From the NCBI RefSeq assembly GCF_000429625.1, contig NZ_AUCF01000012.1, positions 62,001-126,000 of the forward strand: DNA of 64,000 nt. Reading direction: 5' to 3'. Numbering within the stretch: the stretch's first letter is position 1; each line of letters starts with the position of its first letter. The notes beneath the pieces were generated by a model. It saw only the letters and a list, made by a program, of their open reading frames with translations. It was not told the DNA's origin and did no database searches. The stretch comes from Azospirillum halopraeferens DSM 3675 (GTDB taxonomy: Bacteria; Pseudomonadota; Alphaproteobacteria; Azospirillales; Azospirillaceae). Made by a program: the position numbers and the translations under genes. Of this stretch, positions 17,912 through 26,739 are shown one piece after another.

Positions 17912-18229
17912 TCAATCGAGATCCAGTTCCGCGTTGCGCACGATCTCGGTCAGCGTCACGCCCAGGCGCTGGTCCTCGACGATGACCACCTCGCCGCGGG
18001 CGACCAGCCGGTGGTTGACCAGCACCTCCACAGGCTCGTCGACTTTGCGTTCCAGTTCCAGCACGGCGCCGCGCCCGAGCTTCAGCAGTTGCGCCACCAG
18101 CATGCTGGTCCGGCCCAGAACCACCTGGACGTCCACCGGCACGTTGTAGATGGCGTTGATCGGCCCGTCCCGGTCCTTTTCGGCGGACCGGGTCTCGTCG
18201 ATCAGGGTGTCGAGGTTCAATGAAGGCAT
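17912..18229 (-). CDS. fliN: FliN, flagellar motor switch protein
   Basis: FliN is the lower C-ring component and a docking site for FliH-FliI. The 105-residue product has the SpoA fold of the family: VDVQVVLGRTSMLVAQLLKLGRG at about 32-54, then LELERKVDEPVEVLVN and a closing RGEVVIVEDQRLGVTLTEIV strand-helix. The start was set at the ATG at 18229 with GAAGCGAG upstream. In-frame codons further upstream overlap the FliH-like gene in another frame. It is followed by fliP. Confidence 0.94.
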   Translation of the reverse strand: MPSLNLDTLIDETRSAEKDRDGPINAIYNVPVDVQVVLGRTSMLVAQLLKLGRGAVLELERKVDEPVEVLVNHRLVARGEVVIVEDQRLGVTLTEIVRNAELDLD

Positions 18230-18278
18230 GATGCGTTCTCGCTTCCGTCGAAGGCGCAAAGGGTGTCGGAATGGTCGA

Positions 18279-18956
18279 TCAGTCAGCGTCGCCGGCCGCC
18301 AGCGCGCCCAGCGTGCGTTCCACGAGGGCGTCCAGCGCGCGCTCCATGGCCGCCGGGTCGCGGCGCAGCCCGCCGGCGTCCCAGACGGCATCGAGGGCGC
18401 CGCGGGCCAGGGCGTCGTCGGACACCACCGTGATACCGCCGCGGTACCCGGTTTCGGCGACCGCCTCCCGGATGGTCTCATCCAGGACGTCGCGCAGGGC
18501 CGGGTGGACGCGCAGGTGCAGTTCCGGCGCCCCGCCGGCGGCGTTCAGGGCCTCGCGGGCGGTGCGCTCCACCGCGTCGCGGGCCGCGGTGTCGAGCAGG
18601 CGTGGCGCCAGCCGGCCGGCGAGAGCCACCAGCAGCGCCGCCCCGCGGGATTCCAGACGGTCCAGCAGGACCCGGTGATCCGCCTCCAGCGCCGCCGCAC
18701 GCTCCAGCAGCGCCGCCACCCCGTCGGCCAGCGCCGCCTCGGCACCGGTGCGGGCCACCGCCTCGCCGTCGCGCCGGCCGCGCTCCAGCCCCTCGGCCAG
18801 CGCGACGCGACGGGCCTCGTCGACGGCCGCCAGGAGCACGCGCTCGGAGTGGCGCGGTTCGTCCAGCGGGTCGACCGGTTCCGGCTCCGGCGCGGCGGCG
18901 GGGTCCGCGCCCGGCGCGCCGAAGGCGCGGTCGAAGCTGTAGCGCGGGTAGGCCAT
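18279..18956 (-). CDS. fliH: FliH-like regulator of the export ATPase
   Basis: FliH binds FliI and links it to the C ring through FliN. The 225-residue product has a Pro/Asp-rich N-terminal tail, a long predicted coiled coil (about 40-115) with alternating Ala, Glu and Arg, and a C-terminal domain with LHLRVHPALRDVLDETI and a GGLRRDPAAMERALDALVE ending, which matches the FliH/YscL architecture. Sequence conservation in this family is low, so the call relies on architecture and position between fliF and fliN. Its ATG overlaps the fliF stop (18956-18958) by one base. Confidence 0.72.
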   Translation of the reverse strand: MAYPRYSFDRAFGAPGADPAAAPEPEPVDPLDEPRHSERVLLAAVDEARRVALAEGLERGRRDGEAVARTGAEAALADGVAALLERAAALEADHRVLLDRLESRGAALLVALAGRLAPRLLDTAARDAVERTAREALNAAGGAPELHLRVHPALRDVLDETIREAVAETGYRGGITVVSDDALARGALDAVWDAGGLRRDPAAMERALDALVERTLGALAAGDAD

Positions 18957-20695
18957 CAGGCCGCCTCCTCATAGAGCCAGGAGCGCAGGATATCGATCGC
19001 CTCGTCCGGGTACTGGTCGACCAGCTCGCCCAGGCGGCGGATCGACGAGGCGCGCACCCGGCCCTCCACCGCCCGCAGCTCGATGAGCTGGTCCATGGTC
19101 TCCTCGATCCCCGGCGCGGGCAGGCCGGACCCTGCCGCCGCCACCTCTTCCGCACCGTCGAACCCGCCGGCGGCGCCCCCCTCGCCGGCCGCACCCGCCG
19201 CGGCACCCGCGGTGGCGCCGGCCGGGCCGGTGAGCTGCGGCACCGCTCCGGCCACCGGCCCCGCCAGCGCCTCGACCGTCTCCGCCGCGGCCGGTTCGGG
19301 CGCCGGGAAGACGCGGCGGATCAGCGGACGCAGCCCGACCAGGATGACCAGCGCCGACAGGATCAGCAGGATGACCCACTGGATCAGCGTCATGACGTTG
19401 CGGGTCAGCGTCTCGGCGATCTCCTCCATGGGGTCGCGCGGCGTCAGGTCGGGGGCGAGATCGACGAACTCCAGGTTCTCGACGGTCACCCGGTCGCCGC
19501 GCGCCGCGTCGAAGCCCATGGCGGAGCGCACCAGTTCGGTCAGGCGCTCCAGTTCCCCGGCGGAGCGGGGCTGATAGGTGCGCGTCCCGTCGGCCGCCGT
19601 CGTCCACACGCCATTGACCAGGACGGCGACGCTGAGGCGGCGCACGTCGCCGGGCTCGATCACCGTCTCCCGCGCGACGTTGGAGATCTCGTAGTTGACG
19701 GTCTCTTCCTGGCGGCGGGTGTCGTTGGTGGATTGGGCGCCCTGCGGCTGGGCCCGGACCTCGTTCTGGGGCAGGTTCTGTTCGGCGGTCACCGGCGGCT
19801 CGCCGCTGGTGTCGACGCTGCGCCCCTGCTCCTCGACGAGCTGGGTGGAGCGCACCACCTGGCTGGCAGGATCAAAGGTGTGGCTGCGCACCACCTCGCG
19901 TTTGGTTTCCACCTCCGCGGCGACCTGGACCCGCACATTGCCGGCCCCCAGGCGCGCCACCAGCATCTGCTCGATGGCCCGGGCCACCCGCGTCTCGGCG
20001 GCGGCGCGCATGCCGTCGGCGCGCGCGGAGGCGACACCCGTCCCGTCGTCGTCGCCCAGCAGGAGTTCACCCGACGCGTCGAGCACCGTCACCCCGCCGG
20101 GCTTCAGGTTGGGCACGGCTGATGACACCAGGTTGCGGATCGCCAGCGCCTGGCGGCGCTCCAGCACGGCGCGGCCGCGCATGCGCACCACCACCGACGC
20201 GGTCGGCGTGGGCGCCCCGCGCGAGAACTCCTCGCGGTCGGGAAGCACCACGTGCACCCGCGCCGCCTCGATCCCGGCCAGCGTCTCGATGGTCCGGGCC
20301 AGTTCCCCTTCCAGCGCCCGCAATCGGTTCATGCGCTGCATGAAGCTGGTGATGCCCAGGGGCTTGTCGCTGTCGAACAGTTCGTAGCCGACGCCGCCTG
20401 CGGACGGCAGCCCCTGCTCGGCCAGCAGCATGCGCACCCTCGATGCGTCCGCCTGGGGCACCTGGATGGAGGTGCCGTCGAAGGGCGCCGACACGGGGAT
20501 GCCCATATCGGTCACGGCCTTGACGATGCGCCCGGCCTCGGCCGGGGCCAGGCCCGTGTAGAGCGTGGTCATGTGCGGCTGCGACAGCAAGAGGGCCATG
20601 CCGGCGATCGCGGCGACGATCCCCACCCCGGTCCCGGCGAGCACCAGGAGGCGCCCGCGCCCCAGCGATCGCAATGTGTCGATCAGACTGTCCAC
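18956..20695 (-). CDS. fliF: FliF, flagellar MS-ring protein
   Basis: FliF builds the MS ring in the inner membrane, the platform for export gate and C ring. The 579-residue product has an N-terminal membrane helix (about 16-38), the ring-building motifs around 45-215 (MTTLYTGLAPAEAGRIV; RVHVVLPDREEFSR; PTASVVVRMRG), an extended Gln/Thr-rich loop, a second membrane helix near 440-460 (LIQWVILLILSALVILVG), and a C-terminal FliG-binding tail. The start is a GTG at 20695. It heads the leftward operon fliF-fliH-fliN-fliP-orf94-fliG-orf229, and a CtrA-like box lies 82 bases upstream. Confidence 0.96.
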   Translation of the reverse strand: MDSLIDTLRSLGRGRLLVLAGTGVGIVAAIAGMALLLSQPHMTTLYTGLAPAEAGRIVKAVTDMGIPVSAPFDGTSIQVPQADASRVRMLLAEQGLPSAGGVGYELFDSDKPLGITSFMQRMNRLRALEGELARTIETLAGIEAARVHVVLPDREEFSRGAPTPTASVVVRMRGRAVLERRQALAIRNLVSSAVPNLKPGGVTVLDASGELLLGDDDGTGVASARADGMRAAAETRVARAIEQMLVARLGAGNVRVQVAAEVETKREVVRSHTFDPASQVVRSTQLVEEQGRSVDTSGEPPVTAEQNLPQNEVRAQPQGAQSTNDTRRQEETVNYEISNVARETVIEPGDVRRLSVAVLVNGVWTTAADGTRTYQPRSAGELERLTELVRSAMGFDAARGDRVTVENLEFVDLAPDLTPRDPMEEIAETLTRNVMTLIQWVILLILSALVILVGLRPLIRRVFPAPEPAAAETVEALAGPVAGAVPQLTGPAGATAGAAAGAAGEGGAAGGFDGAEEVAAAGSGLPAPGIEETMDQLIELRAVEGRVRASSIRRLGELVDQYPDEAIDILRSWLYEEAA

Positions 20696-20776
20696 GCTCC
20701 CGCACCTTTAAAGTTTCCGAAAATCGGGAGCCCTACTCTGCCCCCCGAAGACGGCCCCAGACTATCGGCGGCTCTT

Positions 20777-20791
20777 TTAAGCGGAGTAAAA
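20777..20791. promoter_or_regulatory. CtrA-like box in the fliF / fliL divergent promoter
   Basis: TTAA-GCGGAGT-AAAA fits TTAA-N7-TTAA with two mismatches in one half. It lies 82 bases from the fliF start and 91 from the fliL start, placed to serve both operons. It is similar to the flagellin box (TTAAGC, then GTAAAA). Confidence 0.5.
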
Positions 20792-20804
20792 AACGGCAAC
20801 GCGC

Positions 20805-20870
20805 AGTATCCAAATTGGATAAAAATTTATCTGAGCAATGTTTTTATAAATTTTCACCTCATCGCAGATG
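20805..20870. promoter_or_regulatory. A/T-rich palindromic leader upstream of fliL
   Basis: This 66-base island is strikingly A/T-rich within very GC-rich DNA. It contains two abutting palindromes, ATCCAA-A-TTGGAT (20808-20820) and GATAAA-AA-TTTATC (20818-20831), followed by TTTTTATAAATTTT. It could be a promoter core, an architectural-protein site, or a structured leader for fliL. Confidence 0.5.
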
Positions 20871-20881
20871 GACGCGGCGGA

Positions 20882-21406
20882 ATGAATACACGGTTGGAGG
20901 GGATCGACGGGGATACGCTGCGCGGCGTGGAGCGGTCGCGCAGCGTGCTCGTGGTGATCCTGCCGGTGGCACGGCTGGTCGCCGGCCTCGCCGCACTGGC
21001 CGTGGTGGTCGCCGCCGGCCTGGCGGGCTACCGGACGGCGGCGGGACCGGAGGCGCTGGACCGGCTGTTCACGGGCACCCCCGCTCTGCCGGGGCCCGAA
21101 CGGGTGGTGGAGATCCCGGAGACCATCGTCAACCTGCGCCGGGAAACGCCGTCGCAATACCTGAAGATCGGCATCTCCCTGGTGGCCGCGCCGGGGCGGG
21201 CGGGCACGATCGAGGCGGCGATGCCGAAGCTGGTCGATACGGTGCAGGAATTCCTGCGCAACCTCGACCGGGACGACCTCGACGGTTCGGCCGGCCTGTA
21301 TCGGCTGCGCAGTGAACTGAAGCGGCGCTTCAATCTGCTCCTGGCCCCCTCCGGCGGCGGGGAGGTCGTCACCGACGTCCTGCTGCGCAGCCTGCTGACC
21401 CAATAG
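20882..21406 (+). CDS. fliL: FliL, flagellar basal body/stator-associated protein
   Basis: FliL is a single-pass inner-membrane protein around the stator that supports torque and stator stability. The 174-residue product has a short cytoplasmic N-terminus, one transmembrane segment (about 28-50) and the periplasmic FliL domain with VNLRRETPSQYLKIGISL near 85-102 and the C-terminal LKRRFNLLLAP segment. It heads the rightward operon fliL-fliM-pflI-like-motE-like-fliK-flgD. The start at 20882 is the first ATG after the A/T-rich leader. The gap to fliM is 34 bases. Confidence 0.9.
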   Translation: MNTRLEGIDGDTLRGVERSRSVLVVILPVARLVAGLAALAVVVAAGLAGYRTAAGPEALDRLFTGTPALPGPERVVEIPETIVNLRRETPSQYLKIGISLVAAPGRAGTIEAAMPKLVDTVQEFLRNLDRDDLDGSAGLYRLRSELKRRFNLLLAPSGGGEVVTDVLLRSLLTQ

Positions 21407-21440
21407 CCACAGCGATCGCGAACCAACACCAGAGGCACGG

Positions 21441-22577
21441 ATGACCACTCCTTCCGACGGCACGCCCGGCGGGCCCGAACAGCCCCGGCCCGATGGCCCC
21501 GAGCACGACACCGCCGACGCCGACTGGAGCCGGGCGATCCTGGACGCCGCCGGCGCCGCGGATGGCGGTGGCGGCGGCGACGGCCCGGTCCCGGATTCCC
21601 GCATCCTGAATCAGGAGGAGATCGACCGTCTGCTGGACTTCGCGATGCCGTCCGCCTCGGAGGACCCGCCCAGCGCCATCAAGCTGCTGGTCAGCTCGAC
21701 GACGGTCAACAAGGACCGGCTGCCGATGCTGGACGTGGTGTTCGACCGCATGGTGCGGCTGCTGAACACCTCGCTGCGCCAGTTCGCCTCGACCAACGTG
21801 GAGACGTCGCTGCTGCGCATCGAATGGCTGCGCTACAACGACTTCCTCGACGCCATCGAACTCCCCGCCCTGATCGGGGTGGCGCGGGCCGAGCAGTGGG
21901 ACAACCAGATGCTGCTGTCCATCGACAGCGCCCTGATCTACTGCATGATGGACGTGCTGCTGGGCGGCCGGCGGGCCCGGCCGGGACGGGTCGACGGACG
22001 CGCCTACACCTCCATCGAGCGCAAGATGACCGAGCGGCTGATGAAGGTGGTGCTCCAGGACCTGGGGCAGTCCTTCGATCCGCTGGCGCAGGTGGACTTC
22101 GTCTTCGACCGGCTGGAGGTGAACCCGCAGTTCGCCACCATCACCCGCGCCACCAACGCGGTGATCCGCGTGCGCATCGCCGTGGAGGTGGAGCGGCGCA
22201 CCGGCCACATCGACATCGTCATCCCCTACGCCACCCTGGAACCGGTGCGCGGCAAGCTGGTGCAGATGTTCATGGGCGAGCGGTTCGGCCACGATTCCGT
22301 GTGGGAAAGCCACCTGAAGGGCGAGCTGATGCGCTCCAAGCTGGAGCTGGTGGCGGTGCTCAGCGAGACGCAGGTGCCGCTGGGCGAGGTGCTGAACTGG
22401 CAGAAGGGCCAGTCCCTCAAGCTGCGCATCAACCCCGACGCGCCGGTGCTGGTGCTGAGCAAGACCATTCCCCTGTTCGCCGGCAACATGGGCCAGCGCA
22501 ACGGCAACATCGCCGTGAAGGTCGAAACCGATCTGGATGCCAAGCAGGAGCTGATCGATGGCCTCCTTTCTCATTGA
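21441..22577 (+). CDS. fliM: FliM, flagellar motor switch protein
   Basis: FliM links CheY-P binding to switching in the C ring. The 378-residue product has a Gly/Pro-rich N-terminal extension of about 50 residues, longer than usual, before the CheY-binding motif LNQEEIDRLL at 56-65. A middle CheC-like domain follows (FDRMVRLLNTSLRQF, SLLRIEWLRYNDFLDAI) and a C-terminal SpoA domain (about 300-370, RSKLELVAVLSETQVPLGEV). It starts at the ATG at 21441 with AGAGGCA upstream, and its last 20 bases overlap the next gene. Confidence 0.96.
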   Translation: MTTPSDGTPGGPEQPRPDGPEHDTADADWSRAILDAAGAADGGGGGDGPVPDSRILNQEEIDRLLDFAMPSASEDPPSAIKLLVSSTTVNKDRLPMLDVVFDRMVRLLNTSLRQFASTNVETSLLRIEWLRYNDFLDAIELPALIGVARAEQWDNQMLLSIDSALIYCMMDVLLGGRRARPGRVDGRAYTSIERKMTERLMKVVLQDLGQSFDPLAQVDFVFDRLEVNPQFATITRATNAVIRVRIAVEVERRTGHIDIVIPYATLEPVRGKLVQMFMGERFGHDSVWESHLKGELMRSKLELVAVLSETQVPLGEVLNWQKGQSLKLRINPDAPVLVLSKTIPLFAGNMGQRNGNIAVKVETDLDAKQELIDGLLSH

Positions 22578-23193
22578 TGCCGTGCTGGCGGTGATGTTGG
22601 TGACGGCGACCGTCTACCTGGTGATCGTCAACCAGCGCCTGAAGCTGCTGCGCAACGGCCAGTCGGAGATCAACGCGCTGATCGCCACCTTCTCGCGGTC
22701 GATCGACGACACCGATGCCTCCATGAAGCGGCTGGTCGGTTCCGCCACCGAGGTGGCGGGGCGCCTGTCCGGGGATCTGGACCGCGCCGGGGCCATCAAG
22801 GAGGACATGGCGCTGATCCTCGGCTCGTGCGAGCGGACCACCGCGCGCATGGAGGAGTCGATCCGCCATGCCCGCGCCCTGCTGCGCCGCCTGGACGAGG
22901 GCGCCATGGTGCGGACCGGCCGCCGCCCCGACGCGCCGCCGCCCGCCGCGGCGCCGGCAGTGGCACCGGCAACGGTGCAGGCGCCGGCAGCGGACGCTCC
23001 GGCGGCGCCGGAGGTTGAGACGGAGCCCGGCCCGGCCCCCGCTGACACGCCGGCCGTCACCCGCGCCCCCATGCCGGTCTTCGCGCGCGACGCCGCCGAA
23101 CCGCCGGGAGAGGCCGGCGCCGCCCCGGCCGAGCCCATGCGCCCGGCCAACGCTTTCTACGCCCGCCTGCGCACCGTCGGGTCGGAGGTCTGA
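22558..23193 (+). CDS. PflI-like / DUF6468 membrane protein with Pro-rich tail
   Basis: The 211-residue product has one N-terminal transmembrane segment (about 4-24, FLIDAVLAVMLVTATVYLVI), a helical cytoplasmic part with coiled-coil character (LRNGQSEINALIATFSRSI and following, 30-115) and a Pro/Ala-rich disordered C-terminus. A bitopic, proline-rich protein next to fliL-fliM fits the description of PflI, the Caulobacter flagellum-positioning factor, and the DUF6468 group as I remember them. I cannot confirm the alignment. It overlaps fliM by 20 bases and precedes the motE-like gene by 3 bases, so it is strongly coupled to the switch operon. Confidence 0.6.
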   Translation: MASFLIDAVLAVMLVTATVYLVIVNQRLKLLRNGQSEINALIATFSRSIDDTDASMKRLVGSATEVAGRLSGDLDRAGAIKEDMALILGSCERTTARMEESIRHARALLRRLDEGAMVRTGRRPDAPPPAAAPAVAPATVQAPAADAPAAPEVETEPGPAPADTPAVTRAPMPVFARDAAEPPGEAGAAPAEPMRPANAFYARLRTVGSEV

Positions 23194-23196
23194 GCC

Positions 23197-23904
23197 ATGC
23201 CGCGCATCCTGCCGATCACCCTGATTGCGGTCCTGATGGTGCTGCCGCTCAAACTCGGCACCGTGGTCGACGGGCTGCCGGCGATCGCCCAGCAGTTCGA
23301 CCGCGAGTTCGGTGGCCACGACCGCCCCTGGGCCGACGACCTGACGGCACCCCCCGCCGCAACGCCCCCGGTTCCGGCGGCCGCTCCCGAGCCCGCTCCG
23401 CAAGTGACGTCCGCACCGGCCCCCGCGGCCCCGCCGGTGGCCCTGGCCGCGCCTTCCTGCACCGATCCGGCGTTGCGCGACGCCATCCGCGAGCAGCTTG
23501 CCGACACGGCGGCGCGCACCGGCCGCCTGCGTGAGACGGAGGCCGTCCTGACCGCCACCGAAGCCCGCGTCACCGCGCAGATCCGGCGCCTGAACGCCGT
23601 CCGCGGGGAAGTCGAGGCGCTGATGGAGCGGCGCTCCGCCCTTCAGGAGGAGGATCTGCGCCGCACCGTGGCGATCTACGAGGCGATGAAGCCGCGCGAC
23701 GCCGCGCGCATCCTCGACAGCCTCGACACGGCGGAGGTCGTCGACGTCCTCGACCGCCTGGCCGAGCGCCGCGCCGCCCCGATCCTGGCGGCCATGAGCG
23801 ACGGCAAGGCCCGCGAGGTCACCCGGGCCATCCTGCAACGCCGCGCCCTGCCCGGCGACCGCACCCCGGCGGCCCCCGCCCCCCGCACCACCCTGACGAA
23901 CTGA
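23197..23904 (+). CDS. MotE-like flagellar protein
   Basis: MotE is a periplasmic chaperone for the motility protein MotC in rhizobia. The 235-residue product has an N-terminal signal or anchor segment (ILPITLIAVLMVLPL), a Pro/Ala-rich spacer with a Cys near residue 88, a coiled coil at about 95-155 and a C-terminal helical unit (AIYEAMKPRDAARILDSL, then ILAAMSDGKAREVTRAIL). That unit is characteristic of MotE and of the MgtE N-terminal domain. The unit identifies the family but not the exact partner. It lies 3 bases after the PflI-like gene and 5 before fliK. Confidence 0.75.
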   Translation: MPRILPITLIAVLMVLPLKLGTVVDGLPAIAQQFDREFGGHDRPWADDLTAPPAATPPVPAAAPEPAPQVTSAPAPAAPPVALAAPSCTDPALRDAIREQLADTAARTGRLRETEAVLTATEARVTAQIRRLNAVRGEVEALMERRSALQEEDLRRTVAIYEAMKPRDAARILDSLDTAEVVDVLDRLAERRAAPILAAMSDGKAREVTRAILQRRALPGDRTPAAPAPRTTLTN

Positions 23905-23909
23905 CCGCC

Positions 23910-25229
23910 ATGACCCGCATGACCGATGTCGTAACACCGCCGTCCCGCCCGGCGGCCGAGACCCGGGCCGCGGCCACCCGCAGTGGCGACGGCGCGGACG
24001 CGGACACCTTCGACGGCCTTCTCGGGGGCATTGGCGCCGACGGCGACGGTGCCGAACCGGACGCAGCGGATGCCGCTCCCGGACCCCGTCCCGATACGGC
24101 CGCGGCCGTGGTCGCCGCGATCACCGCCGACCCGCCGGCCGCCTGGCTTTCCGCCGCACCGACCGCATCACCGCCGGCGGCGCCCCCGGTGCCGCCCCCG
24201 GCGCCCGCTGCGGACGCCGTGCCGGACGCCTCCCCGGCGCCGGCGCCCGCGGCGGGGGCCGGGGGAACGGCGGCGCCACCGCCGGACGCCGGCCGGCCGG
24301 TGCCGCCTCCCGGTCCCGCACCGGTGGCGGCGCCGGCCGAACCGGACACCGCCGCCGGTCCGGCGAACGGAACCGCCGCCGCGACCAACGCGACCGTCGC
24401 ACCGGATGCACCGGGCACGGCGGCCACCACGGTCCCGGCCGCCGTCGCTCCCGCGGCCGTGGCCGGGGCGGGGGCGGGCGAAGCGGTGGCGGAGCCGCGC
24501 CGAACGGAGCGCACGACGGGCCGGACGGCAGGGCGGACCGCAGGAACGATGACCGCCGATACGACGGATCCCCGCAACGGCGGATCCGCCGCCGGCCGGC
24601 CGGCTGCGCCGCCCCCGTCGGGCGGAGACGGTGCGTTCGCCGGCTCCGGCGACCGCCCGCCCCTGCCCTTCACCGCCGCACCGGCAACCGCCGCCGGTCC
24701 CGACACGGGCGCCGCGGACGGGCTGGCGCCGGCGTCGGCCCCGGCGACGGCAAGCCAGCACGCGGCGGCAACCGCCGGCGCGGGTGCCCGGGCGCCGGGT
24801 GCGGGGATGCCGGGCCAGCCCATGGCCCAGTTGAGCGAACCGCTGGTGCGGATCGCCGCGGCCGGCGGCGGGTCCTTCCGGATCGAGCTGTCGCCCGCCG
24901 AACTCGGCCGCGTCCGGGTGGTCGCCGAGGTGATCGACGGCCAGGTCACCCTGGTCGTGCGGGCCGAGCACGCCGACACCCTGGCCCTGCTGCGCCGCGA
25001 CGTGCAGGTGCTGGAAAAGGCGCTGGGGGACGCCGGGCTGACCCTCGACACCGCCGGCCTGCAGTTCTCGCTGGAGGGGGACGGCGGGTCGCGCGGTTCC
25101 GCCGCGTTCGACCAGGGGAGCGGCCGGCAGACCGGCCTTTACCCCCCCGCCGCCCTCCCCGGCACCGCGGACCCGGCGCCCGACCGTGCGCTGCGCCCGA
25201 TCGACGGGCTGGTCGATCTCATCGTCTGA
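23910..25229 (+). CDS. fliK: FliK-like flagellar hook-length control protein
   Basis: FliK measures the hook and triggers the switch of export specificity. The 439-residue product is an extreme Ala/Pro/Gly-rich disordered chain up to about residue 305, followed by the conserved C-terminal Flg_hook domain. That domain has FRIELSPAELGRVRVVAEVI at about 328-347, VTLVVRAEHADTLALLRR, then LEKALGDAGLTL and a final hydrophobic tail. The composition of the first 300 residues is strongly biased but in frame without interruption. It sits between the motE-like gene and flgD, a common place for fliK. Confidence 0.88.
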   Translation: MTRMTDVVTPPSRPAAETRAAATRSGDGADADTFDGLLGGIGADGDGAEPDAADAAPGPRPDTAAAVVAAITADPPAAWLSAAPTASPPAAPPVPPPAPAADAVPDASPAPAPAAGAGGTAAPPPDAGRPVPPPGPAPVAAPAEPDTAAGPANGTAAATNATVAPDAPGTAATTVPAAVAPAAVAGAGAGEAVAEPRRTERTTGRTAGRTAGTMTADTTDPRNGGSAAGRPAAPPPSGGDGAFAGSGDRPPLPFTAAPATAAGPDTGAADGLAPASAPATASQHAAATAGAGARAPGAGMPGQPMAQLSEPLVRIAAAGGGSFRIELSPAELGRVRVVAEVIDGQVTLVVRAEHADTLALLRRDVQVLEKALGDAGLTLDTAGLQFSLEGDGGSRGSAAFDQGSGRQTGLYPPAALPGTADPAPDRALRPIDGLVDLIV

Positions 25230-25245
25230 CAGGAGCCACGCCGCC

Positions 25246-25905
25246 ATGACCACAACGGCCGCCACCACCACGACCACCACCGGCGCCGCGGCTTCCGCCG
25301 ACCGCAGCCGGACGACCGTCGATTATGATTCCTTCCTGAAGCTGCTCACCGCCCAGTTGCGCAACCAGGACCCGCTGGCCCCCATGGACGCCACGCAGTT
25401 CATGACCCAGCTTGCCCAGCTTTCCACAGTGGAGCAGGCGATGCGCACCAACGACACGCTCAACCAGGTGCTGGACACCCTGAAGAGCAGCGGCATGCGC
25501 ATGGACATGGCCTTCCTCGGCCGCACGGTCGAAGCGGCATCGGATACCCTGACCCTCTCGGGCGGATCGGGGACCATGGCCTACACGGTGGCCGGTGCCC
25601 CGGCCACCATCCGCATCGAGGTGCTGGACGAGAACGGCCGCACGGTCCACTCCGCCGCCGCACCGGCGGGGGGAAGCGGGCGGCGGACCTTCACCTGGGA
25701 CGGCCGGCGCAGCGACGGCTCCACGGCGCCGGACGGGCTGTACACCGTCCGCATCACCGCCCGCGACCAGAACGGCGGGGCGCTGGAGACCGCCGGCGTC
25801 ATCACCGGCACGGTGGCCGAGGTGCGCACCGTCGACGGTGAAACCCGGTTCGTTCTCAAGGGCGGGGCGACGGTGACCGCCGACGCCATCCTGTCGGCGT
25901 CCTGA
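25246..25905 (+). CDS. flgD: FlgD, hook capping/scaffold protein
   Basis: FlgD caps the growing hook. The 219-residue product has the family's N-terminal motif (FLKLLTAQLRNQDPLAPMDATQFM, about 28-51; LAQLSTVEQAM), then the beta-sandwich and FlgD_ig domain (IRIEVLDENGRTV; FTWDGRRSDGSTAPDGLY; VRITARD). A Thr-rich stretch follows the start. The ATG at 25246 has AGGAG 9 bases upstream; codons further upstream overlap the end of fliK. The hook gene flgE, often next, is not here. This operon ends with a convergent gene 15 bases away, and no clear hairpin is seen between them. Confidence 0.95.
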   Translation: MTTTAATTTTTTGAAASADRSRTTVDYDSFLKLLTAQLRNQDPLAPMDATQFMTQLAQLSTVEQAMRTNDTLNQVLDTLKSSGMRMDMAFLGRTVEAASDTLTLSGGSGTMAYTVAGAPATIRIEVLDENGRTVHSAAAPAGGSGRRTFTWDGRRSDGSTAPDGLYTVRITARDQNGGALETAGVITGTVAEVRTVDGETRFVLKGGATVTADAILSAS

Positions 25906-25920
25906 TGCAGGTGCCGGGAA

Positions 25921-26310
25921 TCAGGCAACCCGCAGACCGGTGACCCAGGAGCGCATGGCGTCGTTGGCCGGGGCCAGCGGCGCCTCCTGGAAGCTGATGA
26001 CGAATTGGTCGCCGACATCGGCGATGCCGATCGACCGGGGGCGCAACGCCAGCATGCTCGGATCGGGCAGGCCGGGGCCGAAGCAGAACACCAGGTTCTT
26101 CGCGGCCCGGATCTCCGATGCGATGACGCCGTCGCGCCGCCGGGTGTGGGCGTAATGGTCGAAAACGGCGAGCAGCGCCACGCCCGGATCGTCCTCGATC
26201 CGCTGCGTCAGAGCGGCGATGACGTCGTCGACCGTCCGGCACTCCGTCTCCGACTTGGCGACCCGGGCGACGAAGACCGTGTAGCGGTCCATGAGTCGGG
26301 TGCACTCCAT
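25921..26310 (-). CDS. Small conserved protein, DUF6858-like
   Basis: The 129-residue product looks like a family I recall under DUF6858: small cytoplasmic proteins sharing YTVFVARVAKSETECRTVDD, AVFDHYAHTRR, the AKNLVFCFGPGLP motif, RPRSIGIADV, and an ending near MRSWVTGLR. The function is unknown. It has no signal peptide and one Cys in the CFGP region. The start at 26310 is fixed by AGGAGAA 8 bases upstream, while the open frame extends further to 26493. It is convergent with flgD and marks the end of the flagellar cluster. It is the only recognisable gene before the glycosyltransferase region. Confidence 0.7.
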   Translation of the reverse strand: MECTRLMDRYTVFVARVAKSETECRTVDDVIAALTQRIEDDPGVALLAVFDHYAHTRRRDGVIASEIRAAKNLVFCFGPGLPDPSMLALRPRSIGIADVGDQFVISFQEAPLAPANDAMRSWVTGLRVA

Positions 26311-26739
26311 GGATCGTTCTCCTGCGTCCTTTCCATGCGGGGTGTGGTCCGCATGATCGAAGGGATCGCCGGGCGGTGCATTGACGATTCGCAGCCACCG
26401 ACCTCGGTGCGACGTCCCCTCGCCGAACACCGCGTCCAGCGTATCGGTGTCGGCCGCGTGCACCCGCGGGCGCGACGCCCCGACGGGCGGCACGGCTACT
26501 GACCGCGGCTCCCGATTCGCTCGGCAAGGACGACCGCGGGTTCGTTACTGCGTTGCGCGGGCGTGCGCCTCCCGTCGCGGGATGCCGTGTGTGCCGCGCG
26601 CCCCGGCCGTGGAGCGGCATCCCCGTGTAGGGTCACGTCAACCGGCTGAAAGTCATCAAACGCGAGGTTGCCGGCGCCGCAGAAACACGAAACGACCCTT
26701 TCCGGGCTCGTGCTTCCGCGACACCGTTCGTGCGGGCGA
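26311..26739. other. Gene-poor boundary between flagellar and glycan regions
   Basis: No gene is supported in these 429 bases. Open frames exist on both strands, but their products are Arg/Pro/Ala-rich and have no conserved look or ribosome-binding site. No strong hairpin or box was found. Composition is somewhat more mixed than in the flagellar genes, consistent with a junction. Confidence 0.5.
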
